From Arabidopsis thaliana (lineage: Eukaryota > Streptophyta > Magnoliopsida > Brassicales > Brassicaceae), in contig NC_003074.8 in NCBI RefSeq assembly GCF_000001735.4, positions 6,014,101-6,078,100 of the forward strand: DNA of 64,000 bases, read 5' to 3'. This document shows positions 37,901 through 48,679 of the stretch, one piece after another (the first letter of the stretch is position 1; the number at the start of each line of letters is the position of its first letter). The notes beneath the pieces are model-generated. The model made no database searches. It saw only the letters and a list, made by a program, of their open reading frames with translations, and was not told the origin of the DNA. Both the position numbers and the translations under genes were made by a program.

Positions 37901-38349
37901 TGTTTGTGGTGAAGAACTCCTCACTTGGTGCCTCGAACGCTCTTCTGTAAACCCCGGTACCATCCCTTTTGACTCTATCTCTATGTGTTCATAAATCCCA
38001 AAAAGTTTGGTTCCTTAGATGACACTTCGTTAAGAAAAAGCTTGGAACTGAGTATGTTCTGAAACCTTCAGATGGGACGAGGATAAGGATGCCATCAAAG
38101 GGATTGCTTAGTAGCAGAAATGTAAGGTGTGTGACAAATGTGGAGGCGTTTTCGCTGAGTGTAGCCGATCTGGAAGACGTAACGAGCTTGTTTTCGAGAT
38201 TCTTGAGGAGTCATAGAGTCCAAGGAGCCATAAGGTACGACTCTCCATATTGGAGGCTACGAGCGGCTAGGCAGATTCAAGTGGCGTGGAGATACCGTAG
38301 GAGACGGCTTCATAGATTATGCACTCCTCAGTCTAGTTATAGCCTTTAG
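34974..38349 (+). CDS. CNGC20: CNGC20, cyclic nucleotide-gated cation channel
   Basis: Eleven exons (34974-35468, 35562-35753, 35849-35947, 36034-36171, 36252-36500, 36605-36847, 36976-37121, 37222-37299, 37427-37556, 37710-37956, 38072-38349) sum to 764 residues. It is the tandem partner of CNGC19: same Cys-rich N-terminal motif (GMCNDPYCTTCPSYY), six membrane segments, CNBD (EKMVFIVRGEMESIG, GDVCGEELL) and IQ motif (ARQIQVAWRYRRRRL). The N terminus is longer by some 35 residues, mostly Ser and Pro rich. It has one more intron than CNGC19 (36172-36251). CNGC19 and CNGC20 form hetero-oligomeric Ca2+ channels that affect immunity and cell death downstream of BAK1 (from memory of the literature). 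Locus by memory: At3g17700. Part of exons 1-2 recurs as a degenerate fragment at 49660. Confidence 0.95.
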
Positions 38350-38595
38350 TTTGTATTCTTCATTCTTGATGATACGCTTAAAACAAAAATAGGGTTCCAA
38401 AGCTCAAGACTGCTCATAGGCTCATAGCAATGCTCAAAAGTCAAAACCTCACATTCTCCAACACGAGGCAACAACAAAATTTAGATCGAAGTTAAAATCC
38501 AAGTATTCGGTGTGCTCGGTAAATTTTAATGATAAATGAAAAAAACATAACAATATATTATATTATAATTCATTATAAACAAAATTATAAGATAA
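38350..38595. other. CNGC20 3' UTR and short spacer before the Helitron
   Basis: About 250 bp of 3' UTR-like sequence; the last base, A at 38595, would be the host base of the Helitron insertion site. Confidence 0.5.
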
Positions 38596-40814
38596 TCTAT
38601 ATTATTAATTAGGAAGCATTGTATGAACTACAACATTGTAAGGGTAGTTTAAAACTAACTAAATGAATTTTTGCATGGGTAATTTAGTAAATTAACAACT
38701 ACTACAACTAAACAAATATCTTGGATTTTGTTTTTAAAAAAAACGAATTAAATCACTAAATTAATAACTACCCAATATTTTCGGAAATCATTTAAAAACG
38801 TTTTCATAACATATTAGGTTATTTTAATTCAAATTGTATATATGTAAACTTATTTCTTTTGGTAATATGTTATTAGATAATTTGGAAACTTCAATCTAAT
38901 TTAATAACAAATTATCATTTACTTTAGATTTTATACAATTTCCTTAACAAAACTATGTTAATTGTTTCTGATTATTACAAATAAAAATAATTTTAAATTA
39001 TGATTTAGCATATTCAAAAGAGAATTTTTGGATTTTAGATTTGTAATTATCTAAAAAATAGTTTCAGTATACATTAAAATATTTAACATTTTAATTAGAA
39101 TTTAAATGATATAAACTTTTTAAGTATTTTTTTAAAACAGGTAATTTTCATTATTTTAAAAATATATCACTAAGCTAAATTTGAATTATATAAAAAAATA
39201 TATATTTTTAAACGTATTATAATAGTTACAAGCTTTTGGAATATTCATTCTTCTAGATTCGATTATTTATTCTTTTTTAAACAGTAAAACAAAGTTTAAG
39301 TACCAATGTTTAAATTTTTTAATGCAAATATTCAAAATGAGAAAATATCGATTCACACCAATATCTTATTTTTTACTTTGAAATTTGAATGGCTTTTCTT
39401 TGGAACAAACAATACTATAATATTTTTAACAGATCATTAATTGTATTCGAACAATAATAACTACCATATTTGCGATAATGCATAAGCATAAGTTTAATTT
39501 TAAAAAATACCAAAATCGTTGAGATCATATAAATTTTAGCTTTAAAAAAAAATATTTTCGTCATCCTAAATTTAAAATATGTAATTCGGATTACTTTTTT
39601 TTAGTAAAGGTAAGATTAAATCCAAATTAAAATCTAATTTTGCGTACAATCTATCTCTTATAAATATTATGCATATATTCACATTGCCTTAGAATCAATC
39701 TAGAACATTGATTCTTTTAAAAAATAGATAGAGATTCATAAGTGAATTACTTCATGTTCTAATGATGTTTATTTCCTAATTTTACTATCCATTTATGCGT
39801 ATTTTTATGGATTTTTCTTTCATAGTCAACATTAGATTACAAAAAACTAGCTGGGTGTTGGTCAATATTATACCACCGATAAAATCATATAATTAAAAAT
39901 CCAAATATAGTTATACAATCTGAAACAAGAAACAAAACAAATATAACTTAATTTTTTTTTTTAACTAAAATTAGCAAATTAATCAGTTTATAAAAAATAA
40001 AATAAAAATTAGCATGTGGTACCCTACGGGTAAATCACTACGATTTCATGAGGTTGCAATATCAATGTATACAAATTTTGACTTTTAAAATATACTTTAT
40101 ACAATTATTGATAGATATACACTAAAAAACGATTTTATATACTATAATATAATAAATTTATAAATCACAAATTATTTTTAAATATATTAATCTAAGATCT
40201 ACCACAGGTCAATCTCTCGATTTTTTTAATATATTACAATAAGAATATTTAAAAATAAAACAAAAATATTTAATTTTACAGAATGAAGTTATCTGGTGGA
40301 AAGAGTTTGGGTTGATATTCATACATGACGATAATCTACGAGTGAAATCTTAGAATTAGCAATTTTAACACAATTATACAATCTTAAATACTAAACAAAA
40401 GAAACAATATTTACAAAACAACTATAACTTAAAATTCGAATTTTTAGTTACAAAAAAATTGACCAACGGTGTACCGCATAGTAAATTTCACATTATATCA
40501 TCTAATTGATCGAATTTCAAACAAAAACGATTAATTTGTATATACATCAAACTAACAAGAATACACAGATTTTCCAAATAACTCTATATTATTCCAAATC
40601 GAAACAAATCTAACATTCGATTTACTATGTAAAATACAAATGAAATATAAATAATATAAATTAATAAATTTTTTAACTATTGTATCATAAATAACACTAT
40701 ACACTTTTTTATGAACATTATAATTTATACATTACAATATCTTTCACTAAAAATGTATTTTAATATATTTCTTAAAATATGAAATCCCGAACGTGTGTGT
40801 GGATCAGAATCTAG
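38596..40814 (+). mobile_element. Non-autonomous, degenerate Helitron of the ATREP type
   Basis: The 5' end reads TCTATATTATTAATTAGGAAG at 38596, preceded by A, as in Arabidopsis ATREP-type Helitrons (from memory), and TGGGTAATTTAGTAAA follows about 80 bp in. The 3' end reads GGATCAGAATCTAG up to 40814, followed by T, with a short imperfect hairpin (ATCC at 40784-40787, GGAT at 40801-40804) just upstream. Insertion between A and T, a CTAG 3' terminus with a subterminal hairpin and no target duplication are Helitron hallmarks. The 2.2-kb interior is extremely AT-rich, has no Rep/helicase frame, and contains imperfect internal repeats (for example TATACAATCT blocks near 39911 and 40377). It is therefore a non-coding member needing helicase in trans. 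Divergence of the hairpin suggests an old insertion. Confidence 0.7.
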
Positions 40815-41496
40815 TGTTATATATACACAATTTATTGGTTAACATCCATGATAAAAATAATGATTTGATTTAGTCTATATATGAATATATCGATGCAGAA
40901 TATAAAAATAAACTCAACTCTCAACTAGAAATGTAAGAATTAATTTTTGTAAAAAATATAATTAAGATAAAAGTACATAATAAAAACGTAAATTCAATCC
41001 AAGTATTCATCAAGATTTATGAATACGCCTAATTAAATATTAGGAAGCGTGTGAAAGTTTAATTGGAAATATATTTAAATAAAGAAGATAATAGTAAATA
41101 AAATAAATCTAATTAACAGATTAATAATATGTGTCGTGATTGTGCTAATTATCTCTTTGACGGAATAAGTTAACCTCTTTATAATAAGATATACAGTATA
41201 TTTTAAATAAAAACTCTTGTTTATACTCATTTTGTGGTCGATAGAAGAGTTTTGTCAATTTTAAATGCCCATTTATCCTTCTTCTTCTTCTTCTTCTTTT
41301 TTTTCTTTTTTTTTCGTCGGCAACTTGTCTCAAGTTTATCTTTCTTCAATATAATTTAGCAGCTAAATTGTAAAAAGTAAAAACAGTTTGACCAAACAAA
41401 AATTAATTTTATTTCCTATATAATCAGATTATTTAGCAGCTGGAATTGCAAAAACAGTTTGACCGAAAAAAAAGGATTTGTAAAACAGAGCACCTG
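40815..41496. other. AT-rich promoter of the second F-box gene
   Basis: After the Helitron end, the stretch is AT-rich with a CTT/T-rich microsatellite at 41278-41315. Two similar short stretches around 41359 and 41435 (TTTAGCAGCT with AAAAACAGTTTGACC) form an imperfect tandem duplication just ahead of the F-box leader. Confidence 0.55.
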
Positions 41497-42603
41497 ATGG
41501 CGTCGGTGAAGTTGCCGTGGGATTTGGAGGAAGAGATACTGTCTCGGCTTCCACCTCGATCTCTTGTTCGGTTCAGGACCGTATGTAAACACTGGAACGG
41601 TCTTTTCAGCGACAAGAGGTTTGTCAAAAAGCACTTGGTCCGTGCCCGTCCCCAATTCATCTTCCTTACCGAATCGAAGAAGATGTACTCGATAGAGATC
41701 GATCTGGGTGGAACGATAGAGGTGCGTGAGGTACCCTACGATTTTCATTGTCAGCCTATGAAGAAGAATTTTACAACTATCATGGCTTGCGATGGGTTAT
41801 TGTTTCGTGATTTTTGGAAACAAGGTGTTGCGGTTTGGAATCCGTGGTTGAGACAGGTTGGGTGGATCGAGTATGAGGATAAAGGTTTCCGTTTTTGCGG
41901 TGTAGGATACGATAGTTGTAAACCCGATAAGTGTTACAAGATCTTGGGGTATTTTAATTGTACGCGTAGACTCAGCGACTCTCTCCAGGAAGGTTACTAC
42001 CAAGCTGCGATCTACGAGTGTGCATCGCAGGCGTTCAAATTTATTGATACCCCTAACCCTTTCAACCTGTGGCCCAACAAGGATCCTTTGTCCGTGAACG
42101 GGAATCTTTATTGGCTTGCTCATAACCACCCTGAGACTCTTGAGTATTTCATCGAAACCTTTGATTTCTCCATGGAGATTTTCAAACCCTTTTGTCTACT
42201 GCCGTGTCGGAAGGACTTTGGTAGCAATGAACTTGTCCTGGCGGTTTTTAAGGAAGATCGGTTTTCATTGTTAAAGCAATGCTTCGAAACAACGAAGATT
42301 GAGATTTGGGTAACAAAGATGAAGATTGATAGAGAGGAGGAAGTGGTGTGGATAAAGTTTATGACATTGCCGACAACCAACTTGCCTAATCTAGATGATA
42401 CTTATTGTTGCAGTAGTTACTTCATCTTTGACAAGACCATAATCATGTGTTGTGGCGATTACAAAACTGGAGCTACTTGCATCTATATGGTGAGGGGAGA
42501 TATGTTCAAGAAGATTCAGATCAATTCTGGGATTTTTCAGTTTTCTTACTGTGTCTATCTTCCAAATTTGATCTCGGTTCCTTTTGAATCACATCAAGTT
42601 TAA
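41497..42603 (+). CDS. F-box and F-box-associated domain protein
   Basis: One exon encodes 368 residues starting MASVKLPWDLEEEIL. The F-box is at residues 5-45 (LPWDLEEEILSRLPPRSLVRF, VCKHWN). The FBA_1 region follows with CDGLLF, VAVWNPWLRQVGWIE, CGVGYDS, and IYECASQAFKF. It should pair with ASK adaptors in an SCF ligase; substrate unknown. The ATG at 41497 is preferred to one at 41446 because the F-box begins right after it and the 17 extra residues are a low-complexity leader. Its last 187 bp (42417-42603) recur almost unchanged in a decayed paralogue at 53228-53414, on the opposite strand. Locus by memory: At3g17710. Confidence 0.88.
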   Translation: MASVKLPWDLEEEILSRLPPRSLVRFRTVCKHWNGLFSDKRFVKKHLVRARPQFIFLTESKKMYSIEIDLGGTIEVREVPYDFHCQPMKKNFTTIMACDGLLFRDFWKQGVAVWNPWLRQVGWIEYEDKGFRFCGVGYDSCKPDKCYKILGYFNCTRRLSDSLQEGYYQAAIYECASQAFKFIDTPNPFNLWPNKDPLSVNGNLYWLAHNHPETLEYFIETFDFSMEIFKPFCLLPCRKDFGSNELVLAVFKEDRFSLLKQCFETTKIEIWVTKMKIDREEEVVWIKFMTLPTTNLPNLDDTYCCSSYFIFDKTIIMCCGDYKTGATCIYMVRGDMFKKIQINSGIFQFSYCVYLPNLISVPFESHQV

Positions 42604-42815
42604 TTTTTTTTTTTGCTAAGAAAACGAAACAAGTTTAAATTCTGAATTTTCTTGATTAGTTACAAATTTGAATTCGATAATTGTGTTACTTTCGATTCCG
42701 AAGAAATTTTTACTCTCACTATTGTTGGAGCATAGAATACATTCCCTTCTTTGAAAGTTGATTCTGTTTAAATTTATGCTGTGTTCTATATGTGGGTTGA
42801 TTACAGAACACAGCA

Positions 42816-45800
42816 TAGGCCTATTCACGATCCTTGGCACAAAAAAAATACAGAATCGGTTTTGTTTTTTCCGGTGGATGTAATGTCGAATACACCAGAA
42901 GACGGCGACGGAGCACAGGTAACTACAGGCGGCTTGTTCCCCGTCTTCCCTACTTCGGCGAACTCCATCTCAGCTATTTCGAATGCTCCTCAATGGCTTC
43001 GCAACGCTAGCTTCACTACGGATCTCTCTGTCATCAACGCTGCCGCTTCGACGGCTCCTTCCTCATCCGAGGTCGAGGCTGGAGACGACGAAGATGAAGA
43101 AGGAGGAGCTGATGGAAATATCGGTTTAGCTAATCAGGCTAGGGTTTATAATTTGGTTGAAGAAGAAGGGTCTTTGGAGTCTGATGACGACAAGGTAAAG
43201 AGGAAGCGAGAGAAAAAGAAGAAACGGAAGAGTGATAATGCTTCGGATGAATCTCGTTCTCGTAAATCTGATGAATACTATTCGAAACCTGTGAAGGATT
43301 ATTACTTGGACACTCGTCCTGATCCAGATAATCTGGCTTATGGCTCTATTTACAGGTACTTTGCTTATAATTTGTCTAGTTATGGTTGATTTCATTTTCT
43401 GTATTCTGTGCAAGGCGTTTTAAGAGTGTAGGGATATTGAAATTTTGCTTCTGTTTGCATAATACAGGATGAATGTTCCTCGTTATAAACTTGACAATTC
43501 TCAGAGAGTTCCAGGGTCAGGTTCTCTGAGGTTTTATTTGCGGAATCGACGTAGTTCTATGCTTGACACAGAGATTGATATTGATTCTTTGGAGGGGAGA
43601 GCAAAGTCTGATACCCGATACTGGTATGCAAAACATGCTGCCATGGAACGCAACAAGAATTTCAAGCGTATTCGTTTATCTGCTGCAAGTGAAGCTGTGG
43701 ATTCTTCCTTTGATAATTTCATTCCACTGGAGGAAGACGTGACTGTTCCAGAAAGTGACGAAGAAGATGTTTTATCAAAGGACTCAATGATTGGAGCATC
43801 ATGGGAGGATGAAGTGCTGAATAAAACACGGGAGTTCAACAGAGTGACGAGAGAACGTCCCCATGATGCAAAGGCATGGCTGGCATTTGCTGATTTTCAA
43901 GACAAGGTTTCAAGTATGCAATCTCAGAAAGGAGTTCGCCTGCAGACTTTAGAGAAAAAGATTAGTATACTTGAGAAGGCTTTTGAGCTGAACCCAGATA
44001 GCGAAGAACTGTTGCTTGCTCTGCTCAAGGCATACCGAAGCAGAGACAACGCTGATGTACTAATCAGTAGGTGGGAAAAGGCACTTATGCAGAATTCCGC
44101 AAGCTACAAATTATGGAGGGAGTTTTTATGTGTTGTTCAAGGGGAGTTCTCCAGATTCAAAGTATCAGAAGTGAGGAGGCTGTATTCTTATGCGATCCAG
44201 GCTCTTTCTTCTGCTTGCAGCAAGCGACATAGGCAGGTTCTTATTTTATGGTGCTAACTGATAAGGGTTGATGAATCACTTCATTACGTACTGTTTACTG
44301 TCACAAGTCGTTTGGTGTTTCCCCACTATCTTTAATCGCTGGCATTATTGATATTCTCATTAATAGCAGTTTGACATTGTAAGGTCTAATTCTATTTATT
44401 GGATTATGCAGGTGGATACAACATCTGAACCATTGGATTCTGCTGCCATCCAACAGGAACTCGTTCTAGTCGATATGCTAGTTAGCCTCTGCAGGTTTGA
44501 GTGGCAGGCTGGTTACCAGGAGCTGGCCACAGCGTTACTTCAAGCCGAAGTGGAATTTAGCATCTTTTCTCCATCTTTGTTGCTAACTGAACAGAGTAAA
44601 TTACGACTGTTTGAGCACTTTTGGAGCAGTAATGGTGCTAGAGTTGGAGAAGAAGGAGCTTTTGGATGGCTATTGTGGCTGGAGAAAGAGGAGGAAAACA
44701 GGCAGAAAATTTTGAAAGAAGAATCCTCTGATGACAATGAAGTAGGTGGTTGGACAGGTTGGACAGAACAGGTCTCAGGTAGAAATGGAGATGATCTTGC
44801 TTCAGCTAACACTGGAGAGGTCGATGTTGATCGGAAGGGTCTGGATGAGGAAATGGAAGACGAGAATAGCAAACCTGAAGATGACACCGAAGCTATGCTG
44901 AAATTATTGGGCATTGATGTCAATACTGCGGCCAGTGATGAGGTTAAAGATACATCAACTTGGGTTGAATGGTTTGAAGAAGAGGTTTCTCGAGATCACA
45001 GTCAATGGATGCCTACTCGGAAAGCTGGTATCTATCTCTATCTTTACCATCATTATCTCTGTATTGTTTGTTCATCTTTTCTTTTGGAGCTTACAAAGGT
45101 CTAAGTGTGTCTGTTGGGTGAATTTTGTCCAACTGGGACTAGTCGCTCAGCCTTCTTTGTCATTCTAGAGTCATTAGTAAATAAATTGCAGTCTCTATAG
45201 ATATGTTTGATGGTATTGTTGACATGTAATCTTATCTAAAAGACTGTAAACATGCATGTGGTTAACCGTCCATCATCCTTTAATAGGTGAATTCTCCAGT
45301 GTTGAGGGAATGGGTGAGGGAGAAGATGAAGAGCAACTCTCAAGTGTTGTACTATATGAAGATATAAATGGATATCTATTTTCCTTACGTTCAAAGGAGG
45401 CCCGCTTATCTCTGGTATACCAGTTCATTGATTTCTTCGGTGCACATATCTCCCCCATGGACTTCCAGCAACAGTTGTCGTGGAGTGAGAAAATAAGTAG
45501 CCTTGAAACATTGTCAGATTCCATGTTAGAAAACTTGAGAAGTGTTCATGAATGTTTGTCGAAATCAGATAGTGCCAACTGTTTCAGCTTGGGATCTCTT
45601 CTAGGTGGCAGCTGTGACTTATCTATGCGGACTGAGATGATGAAGTTTCTCCGCAATGCCATCTTGCTTTGTCTAAATGTTTTCCCGCAAAATTACATTC
45701 CCGAAGAAGCTGTGCTTGTTACAGAAGAACTATTTGTAACAAATATGAAAACATGTGAGGTACGTAGCAACTATGCCATGCCAAGCTTTGGCCAAACGTC

Positions 45801-46106
45801 TCCTGAAAAGTGACCCGCAGGTAAGCCCCATTCCAATTTTTTGATGTTTTTTATTTTTATTTTGTTCAGTTTATCTGAGAACTGATTCGTTCTCTATGAA
45901 CAGGATCTACTACTTTGTGGAGTTTATGCACAGCGAGAAGCTGCCTCTGGAAATATGAAACATGCAAGACGAGTATTCGACATGGCACTGACTTCTATCT
46001 GTGGCCTCCCTAAGGTTAGTTTCAGATCTTTCGGTTATGTTGTTAGCGGAGCATATGATACAAAGTTTCAGGTTTCCACCTATGTCTCTAATTCCGAGGA
46101 ACTTCT
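42816..46106 (+). repeat. Left arm of an inverted duplication (NRDE2 first half)
   Basis: From the TAGGCC at 42816 to ACTTCT ending at 46106, the plus strand matches, introns included, the reverse complement of 55504-58803. In the stretches I compared by eye, differences are isolated single bases and a few small indels. One is a 16-base deletion between GGCA repeats just upstream of the ATG. Homology stops abruptly at both ends. The arms are 9.4 kb apart. Confidence 0.9.
42883..46014 (+). pseudogene. NRDE2: Truncated NRDE2 copy (5' half)
   Basis: It has the same exon pattern as the full gene on the minus strand: exons 42883-43355, 43468-44236, 44412-45027, 45287 to about 45824, and 45904-46014. 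The first about 620 codons, including the NRDE-2 domain (MNVPRYKLDNSQRVPGSG) and acidic/basic N-terminal region, are intact and almost identical to the full gene. A 4-bp insertion near 45761 shifts the frame and a stop follows at 45811-45813. The gene then ends in the intron after exon 5, where the duplication breaks. The product, if made, would lack the C-terminal HAT-repeat half. The 5' flank up to the start codon was copied too, but only about 67 bp upstream of the ATG, so its promoter is largely new. Locus by memory: At3g17712. Confidence 0.85.
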
Positions 46107-46625
46107 AATTAGCTTTTTATGTTAGGTGTAATTACTCACACTATATTTTTTTTATTCAACTTTTTCTAAGAAAGTAAACTGAAATGCATTTTCTGTTGAT
46201 GCTTTTTAGTTTCGGTAGAGATTTCAACGAATTAACCGGTCGGGTCGGATTCGTAGGCCTACTGAGATGAAGATTGAATGTGTTGAGGTACATGTACATA
46301 TTAATTACATTTGCATACACAAGACGTTTTATGAACTTCCCCGCCTCAATAATTAACTTGGGGTATAATAGCAAATTAAATTTAAGGGAAACCCATATTA
46401 ATCTGAAATGGCCCTTATAAGAAAACAAAAATCTCAATTTGATACCCTAATTTGTTTTTTTTTTATCGGATTAAAATAAAAGAAAACGAAATTGTTCTTT
46501 GAGGAATTTGTTTTGCCCTTTTATAAGATTAAACCCCAAATCTTCAAAGACGCTACTCTCTAATTCTTAAGATAATCTCCAGAATCACGAATCTATCTCT
46601 CTCGTTTCTCTCTAATTCAATTCCA
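46107..46625. other. Unique spacer and promoter of the AdoMetDC-like gene
   Basis: The sequence past the duplication breakpoint at 46106 has no counterpart by NRDE2. A TATA-like CTTTTATAAG lies at 46519-46528, about 100 bp before the ATG at 46626, with a CT-rich leader. A spliced leader upstream ORF of the kind seen in functional AdoMetDC genes was not found. Confidence 0.5.
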
Positions 46626-47662
46626 ATGGATTCGCAAGTCCAGTTCTTTGAAGGTGTCGAAAAAAGAATTGAATTCGATTTTGCAGGAACGAATCTCCGC
46701 GATGAACTCAACCGAGCCGTCTTGGAGAAGATCGTCAAACCTGTGGAGTGTGTGATCGAAGGGGTTCTTTCCGGAGATCACGTAGACTCGTATCTACTTT
46801 CGGCGTCTTCTCTATTTGTTTATGATGATTTGGTAATCATAAAAACTTGCGGTGCTACCAAAATCTTCGAGTGCATCAATGGGATTGTTGCTGCGGTGGG
46901 TTGGAATAAGCTAAGATCCATCAAATATACCCGTGGGTCTTTTTTCCGACCCGATTTGCAGCCATACCCGCATCAGCGACCTTGTGACGAGAAAAGATGT
47001 GTTAGGCTCGTCCCTAAATCATAGTTCTCTTGGAGGAATTCAAGAGAAGACTTTGGGTACGACTCAACAATGGTTTATCATGAATGTCCCTTTGTCTTCT
47101 TCATCTACCACCGGCAAAAAACTACCAACGATTGAGATGTGCATGAGAGAATTGGATAGAGAGAAGGCTGCACAATACTACAAAGATAGAGACGACGGCA
47201 GAACCATGATTGATAAGTCAGGTATATAATCATACCTTGATTAATGTTTCTTGACTGATTTCTGCTTATTGAGTCTCCTGAGCTTATCTTTTTACGTTTC
47301 TTGTGTTTCGCTCTTTGCTAAATTGTAAATTGTTGCCGTGAAAAGTAGTATAGTTCTCTAGTTTCTTTCTTTCTGACTTTCATATTAACTTATCAGAATT
47401 GTGTGACTTTTCTCTTTTAGGTGTTGGGCAAATTTTCCCAGAGGCTACTGTTCATGCCCATGAGTTCGAGCCCTTTGGGTTTTCTATGAACACTGTAGAA
47501 GGATTTGCAATTTCGACCATTCATGTGTCCCCACAGCCAGAATCAAGTTATGCTAGTTTCGAAGCAGTTGGGTATGATATCAGCACAGATGAGAAGCTGA
47601 ACTTGGTGATTGAAAGGGTCTTGAGCTGCTTCAGACCAAAGCAATTTACTGTGGCTATCTAA
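46626..47662 (+). pseudogene. Broken S-adenosylmethionine decarboxylase-like gene
   Basis: Two pieces of AdoMetDC are visible. The first (46626 to about 46975) has FEGVEKRIEFDF, HVDSYLLSASSLFVY, IIKTCGATKI and YTRGSFF. It runs out of frame near 46980 and continues in another frame (LPTIEMCMRELDREKAAQYYKD) to a possible splice donor at 47222. The second piece (47421-47662) has HEFEPFGFSMNTVEG, STIHVSP, SYASFEAVGYD and VLSCFRPKQF. Active AdoMetDC self-cleaves between Glu and Ser in LSESS to make its pyruvoyl group; here the motif is LSASS, so the residue before the cut is Ala. The Cys of KTCG and the Ser and His of FSMN/TIHV are kept. An intron in the coding region is unusual for plant AdoMetDC, which suggests it is an exaptation of a broken copy. 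Polyamine synthesis by this copy is unlikely. Locus by memory: At3g17715. Confidence 0.8.
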
Positions 47663-48095
47663 AATGGTGGAGAGATTTACCCCCAACTTCAGGGCTACAA
47701 CTGTACGGAAAAATTCATTCTCCCACTTGGCCCAGGTGGTCCAGTCTCCTTTTTTACATTCTTGGCTGTCTAAGTCTCTGGTTCTTTAGTTAGGATTCTT
47801 AGGGTTTTTTTGGTTTATTCTGGAGTAATTCTTAGTCTTCTGTTTTGTTTATGACAATTTGTTTTTTGAAAATATATAAATGGAAGATTTTGACACATTG
47901 AGCCGTTTACATTACAGCCCACATTCTGTAGATTCAAAGAATTAAAAGTAATTGCAGGCTGCAGAGCATGACATGATATGATTAAGTTATGAACAAATCA
48001 TACGAAACTGAACAAGTGACCAATGAAACAAAACGCTAAAACACATCAAATAGTATACAACAAGGTCTCAAATATTTCCCCACTGAGAAGACTTT
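47663..48095. other. Spacer, possibly copied 3' UTR of the kinase fragment
   Basis: AT-rich. The part from about 47,900 upward lies downstream, in the minus sense, of the kinase-like fragment and could be its 3' UTR. No gene is supported. Confidence 0.4.
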
Positions 48096-48099
48096 TCTT

Positions 48100-48176
48100 T
48101 TCTGAGAGGGATTCTTAAGAGCTTCAGATGAAGAAGGGCGTTTCTTTGGATCAACATGGAGCAAGTGTGCTACTCT
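48100..48176 (-). pseudogene. Fragment of the C-terminal end of a DYRK-like kinase
   Basis: On the minus strand, after a CAG acceptor, the frame reads RVAHLLHVDPKKRPSSSEALKNP. This matches the subdomain XI end of plant DYRK-type kinases (pattern VAHLL-x2-DPKKRP-x3-EALKHPWL). The tryptophan block after NP is lost and the frame drifts into unrelated residues. The kinase gene at 60128 is of this class and a neighbour, so it or a relative is the likely source; its own last exon is outside the window and cannot be compared here. Confidence 0.55.
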
Positions 48177-48679
48177 CCTGAGATATTAGAAACACAAACC
48201 TATTACACCATTTCGAATCAAATTCTACAACCATTACTGATTCCGGCGGCGAGCAAAGCCAATTCTGACGGTGAAGAGAGGCAAAATCTGGGCACGAGCA
48301 GCCGCAAATTTCCAATCAAATTATTCTCAGCCGATCTCAGACGCCATGACTGGAACGGGACAAAAGCTTAACATCCGACGACGGGTTGGAGAGGTAAATT
48401 CTTTGTCTTTTTGTTGTTTATCTCCGACACCGACAAGCTTAGACGTCAAATTCATAGTTTTTCTGTTGTGTTGTGTTGATGATTATTTCTGCCTTATATT
48501 GAACATTCAATACCCTTATGAATCTGTGTTCTCCTTCTGTAGTGCACCTGAAGTGGAGAAAACAATTTGAATGAAGCAGAGATATTTAGTTAAATCTGAT
48601 GGTAGTGTAGGTGTTAACGGATATGTTTGTGAAGTGATGTGCGACGCTATGGCTGGAAATACGAAGATGTCACCAGTGG

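Noticed and set aside
31282-38349. CNGC19/CNGC20 pair as an assembly duplication
   Set aside because: The two genes differ at many positions, in length and in one intron, so they are true diverged tandem paralogues.
41446-41496. Longer start for the second F-box gene
   Set aside because: The F-box begins right after the ATG at 41497; the upstream residues are low complexity.
44540-44923. Minus-strand open frame of 127 aa inside the NRDE2 copy (and its mirror at 56674-57057)
   Set aside because: It is a Ser-rich shadow of the acidic coding exon on the other strand, duplicated only because the gene is.
48156-48570. Plus-strand frames starting at 48156 and 48271 as a small gene
   Set aside because: They overlap the antisense kinase fragment, lack any family signature and look like chance frames in copied DNA.
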